Assembly: GCA_964517795.1 (NCBI GenBank)
Contig: CAZFDE010000077.1
Location: forward strand, 1-12,636
Direction: 5' to 3'
DNA from: CAZFDE01 sp964517795
GTDB lineage: Bacteria; Planctomycetota; Phycisphaerae; Sedimentisphaerales; Anaerobacaceae
Length of the DNA: 12,636 nt
The notes beneath the pieces are model-generated. The model searched no databases. It was given only the letters and a program-made list of their open reading frames with translations, and had not been told where the DNA came from. The translations under genes were made by a program, and so were the position numbers. Below, piece by piece: positions 12,601 to 12,636 of the stretch (its first letter is position 1; each line of letters begins with the position of its first letter).

Positions 12601-12636
12601 AGTCGAACAAGGACAGTTGGTTATAGTTTTGTTGTT

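Overview
The window looks like a chromosomal segment of a Planctomycetota bacterium, most likely class Phycisphaerae. This is an inference from protein style, not from a marker gene. The clues are a prepilin-like protein with the N-terminal segment and H-X9-D motif abundant in planctomycetes, a rhomboid protease with a C-terminal CxCG...CPxC zinc ribbon, Pro/Asn-rich 'EPN' linkers, and a small coiled-coil protein. No rRNA, tRNA, CRISPR array, transposase or integrase was seen.

Layout. Positions 1-693 are non-coding and full of degenerate 7-bp repeats. They also contain a near-consensus sigma70 promoter firing leftward out of the window. Positions 694-2667 (minus) encode an AT-rich PD-(D/E)XK plus DUF2075-type helicase, a defence-type gene. 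It is bracketed by two direct copies of a 32-bp repeat and preceded by a second block of heptad repeats and a duplicated 68-bp element. A 65-aa orphan gene (minus) and queA (plus) follow.

Positions 4507-8265 (minus) form a tightly coupled six-gene operon, ccmE-ccmA-ccmB-ccmC-ccmD plus a membrane-thioredoxin fusion. ccmD is only 47 codons and is easily missed. Four of the five junctions are 4-bp ATGA overlaps. This is a System I cytochrome c maturation cluster of a variant kind. CcmE has Cys instead of the usual haem-binding His, as in the reported System I* of archaea and Desulfovibrio. CcmC has a degraded WWD motif. No ccmF, ccmG or ccmH is present here. In the place where a ccmG might be expected lies a fusion of a MauE/DoxX-like membrane domain (CGC motif) and a periplasmic CPGC thioredoxin domain.

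Divergent from the operon is a lipoprotein of the sulfatase/alkaline-phosphatase superfamily with Thr at the usual formylglycine position. Then come a 349-bp gap with nested inverted repeats, a 91-aa coiled-coil protein, the rhomboid-zinc ribbon fusion, and a convergent prepilin-like gene whose promoter region reaches the right edge.

Working together: CcmA/B/C/D would form the ABC-type haem-handling complex that loads the periplasmic chaperone CcmE. The terminal fusion protein could carry reducing power across the membrane to keep haem-attachment cysteines reduced. The other genes look like independent transcription units. The most interesting content is the variant cytochrome c maturation operon and the heptad-repeat DNA around the helicase gene.
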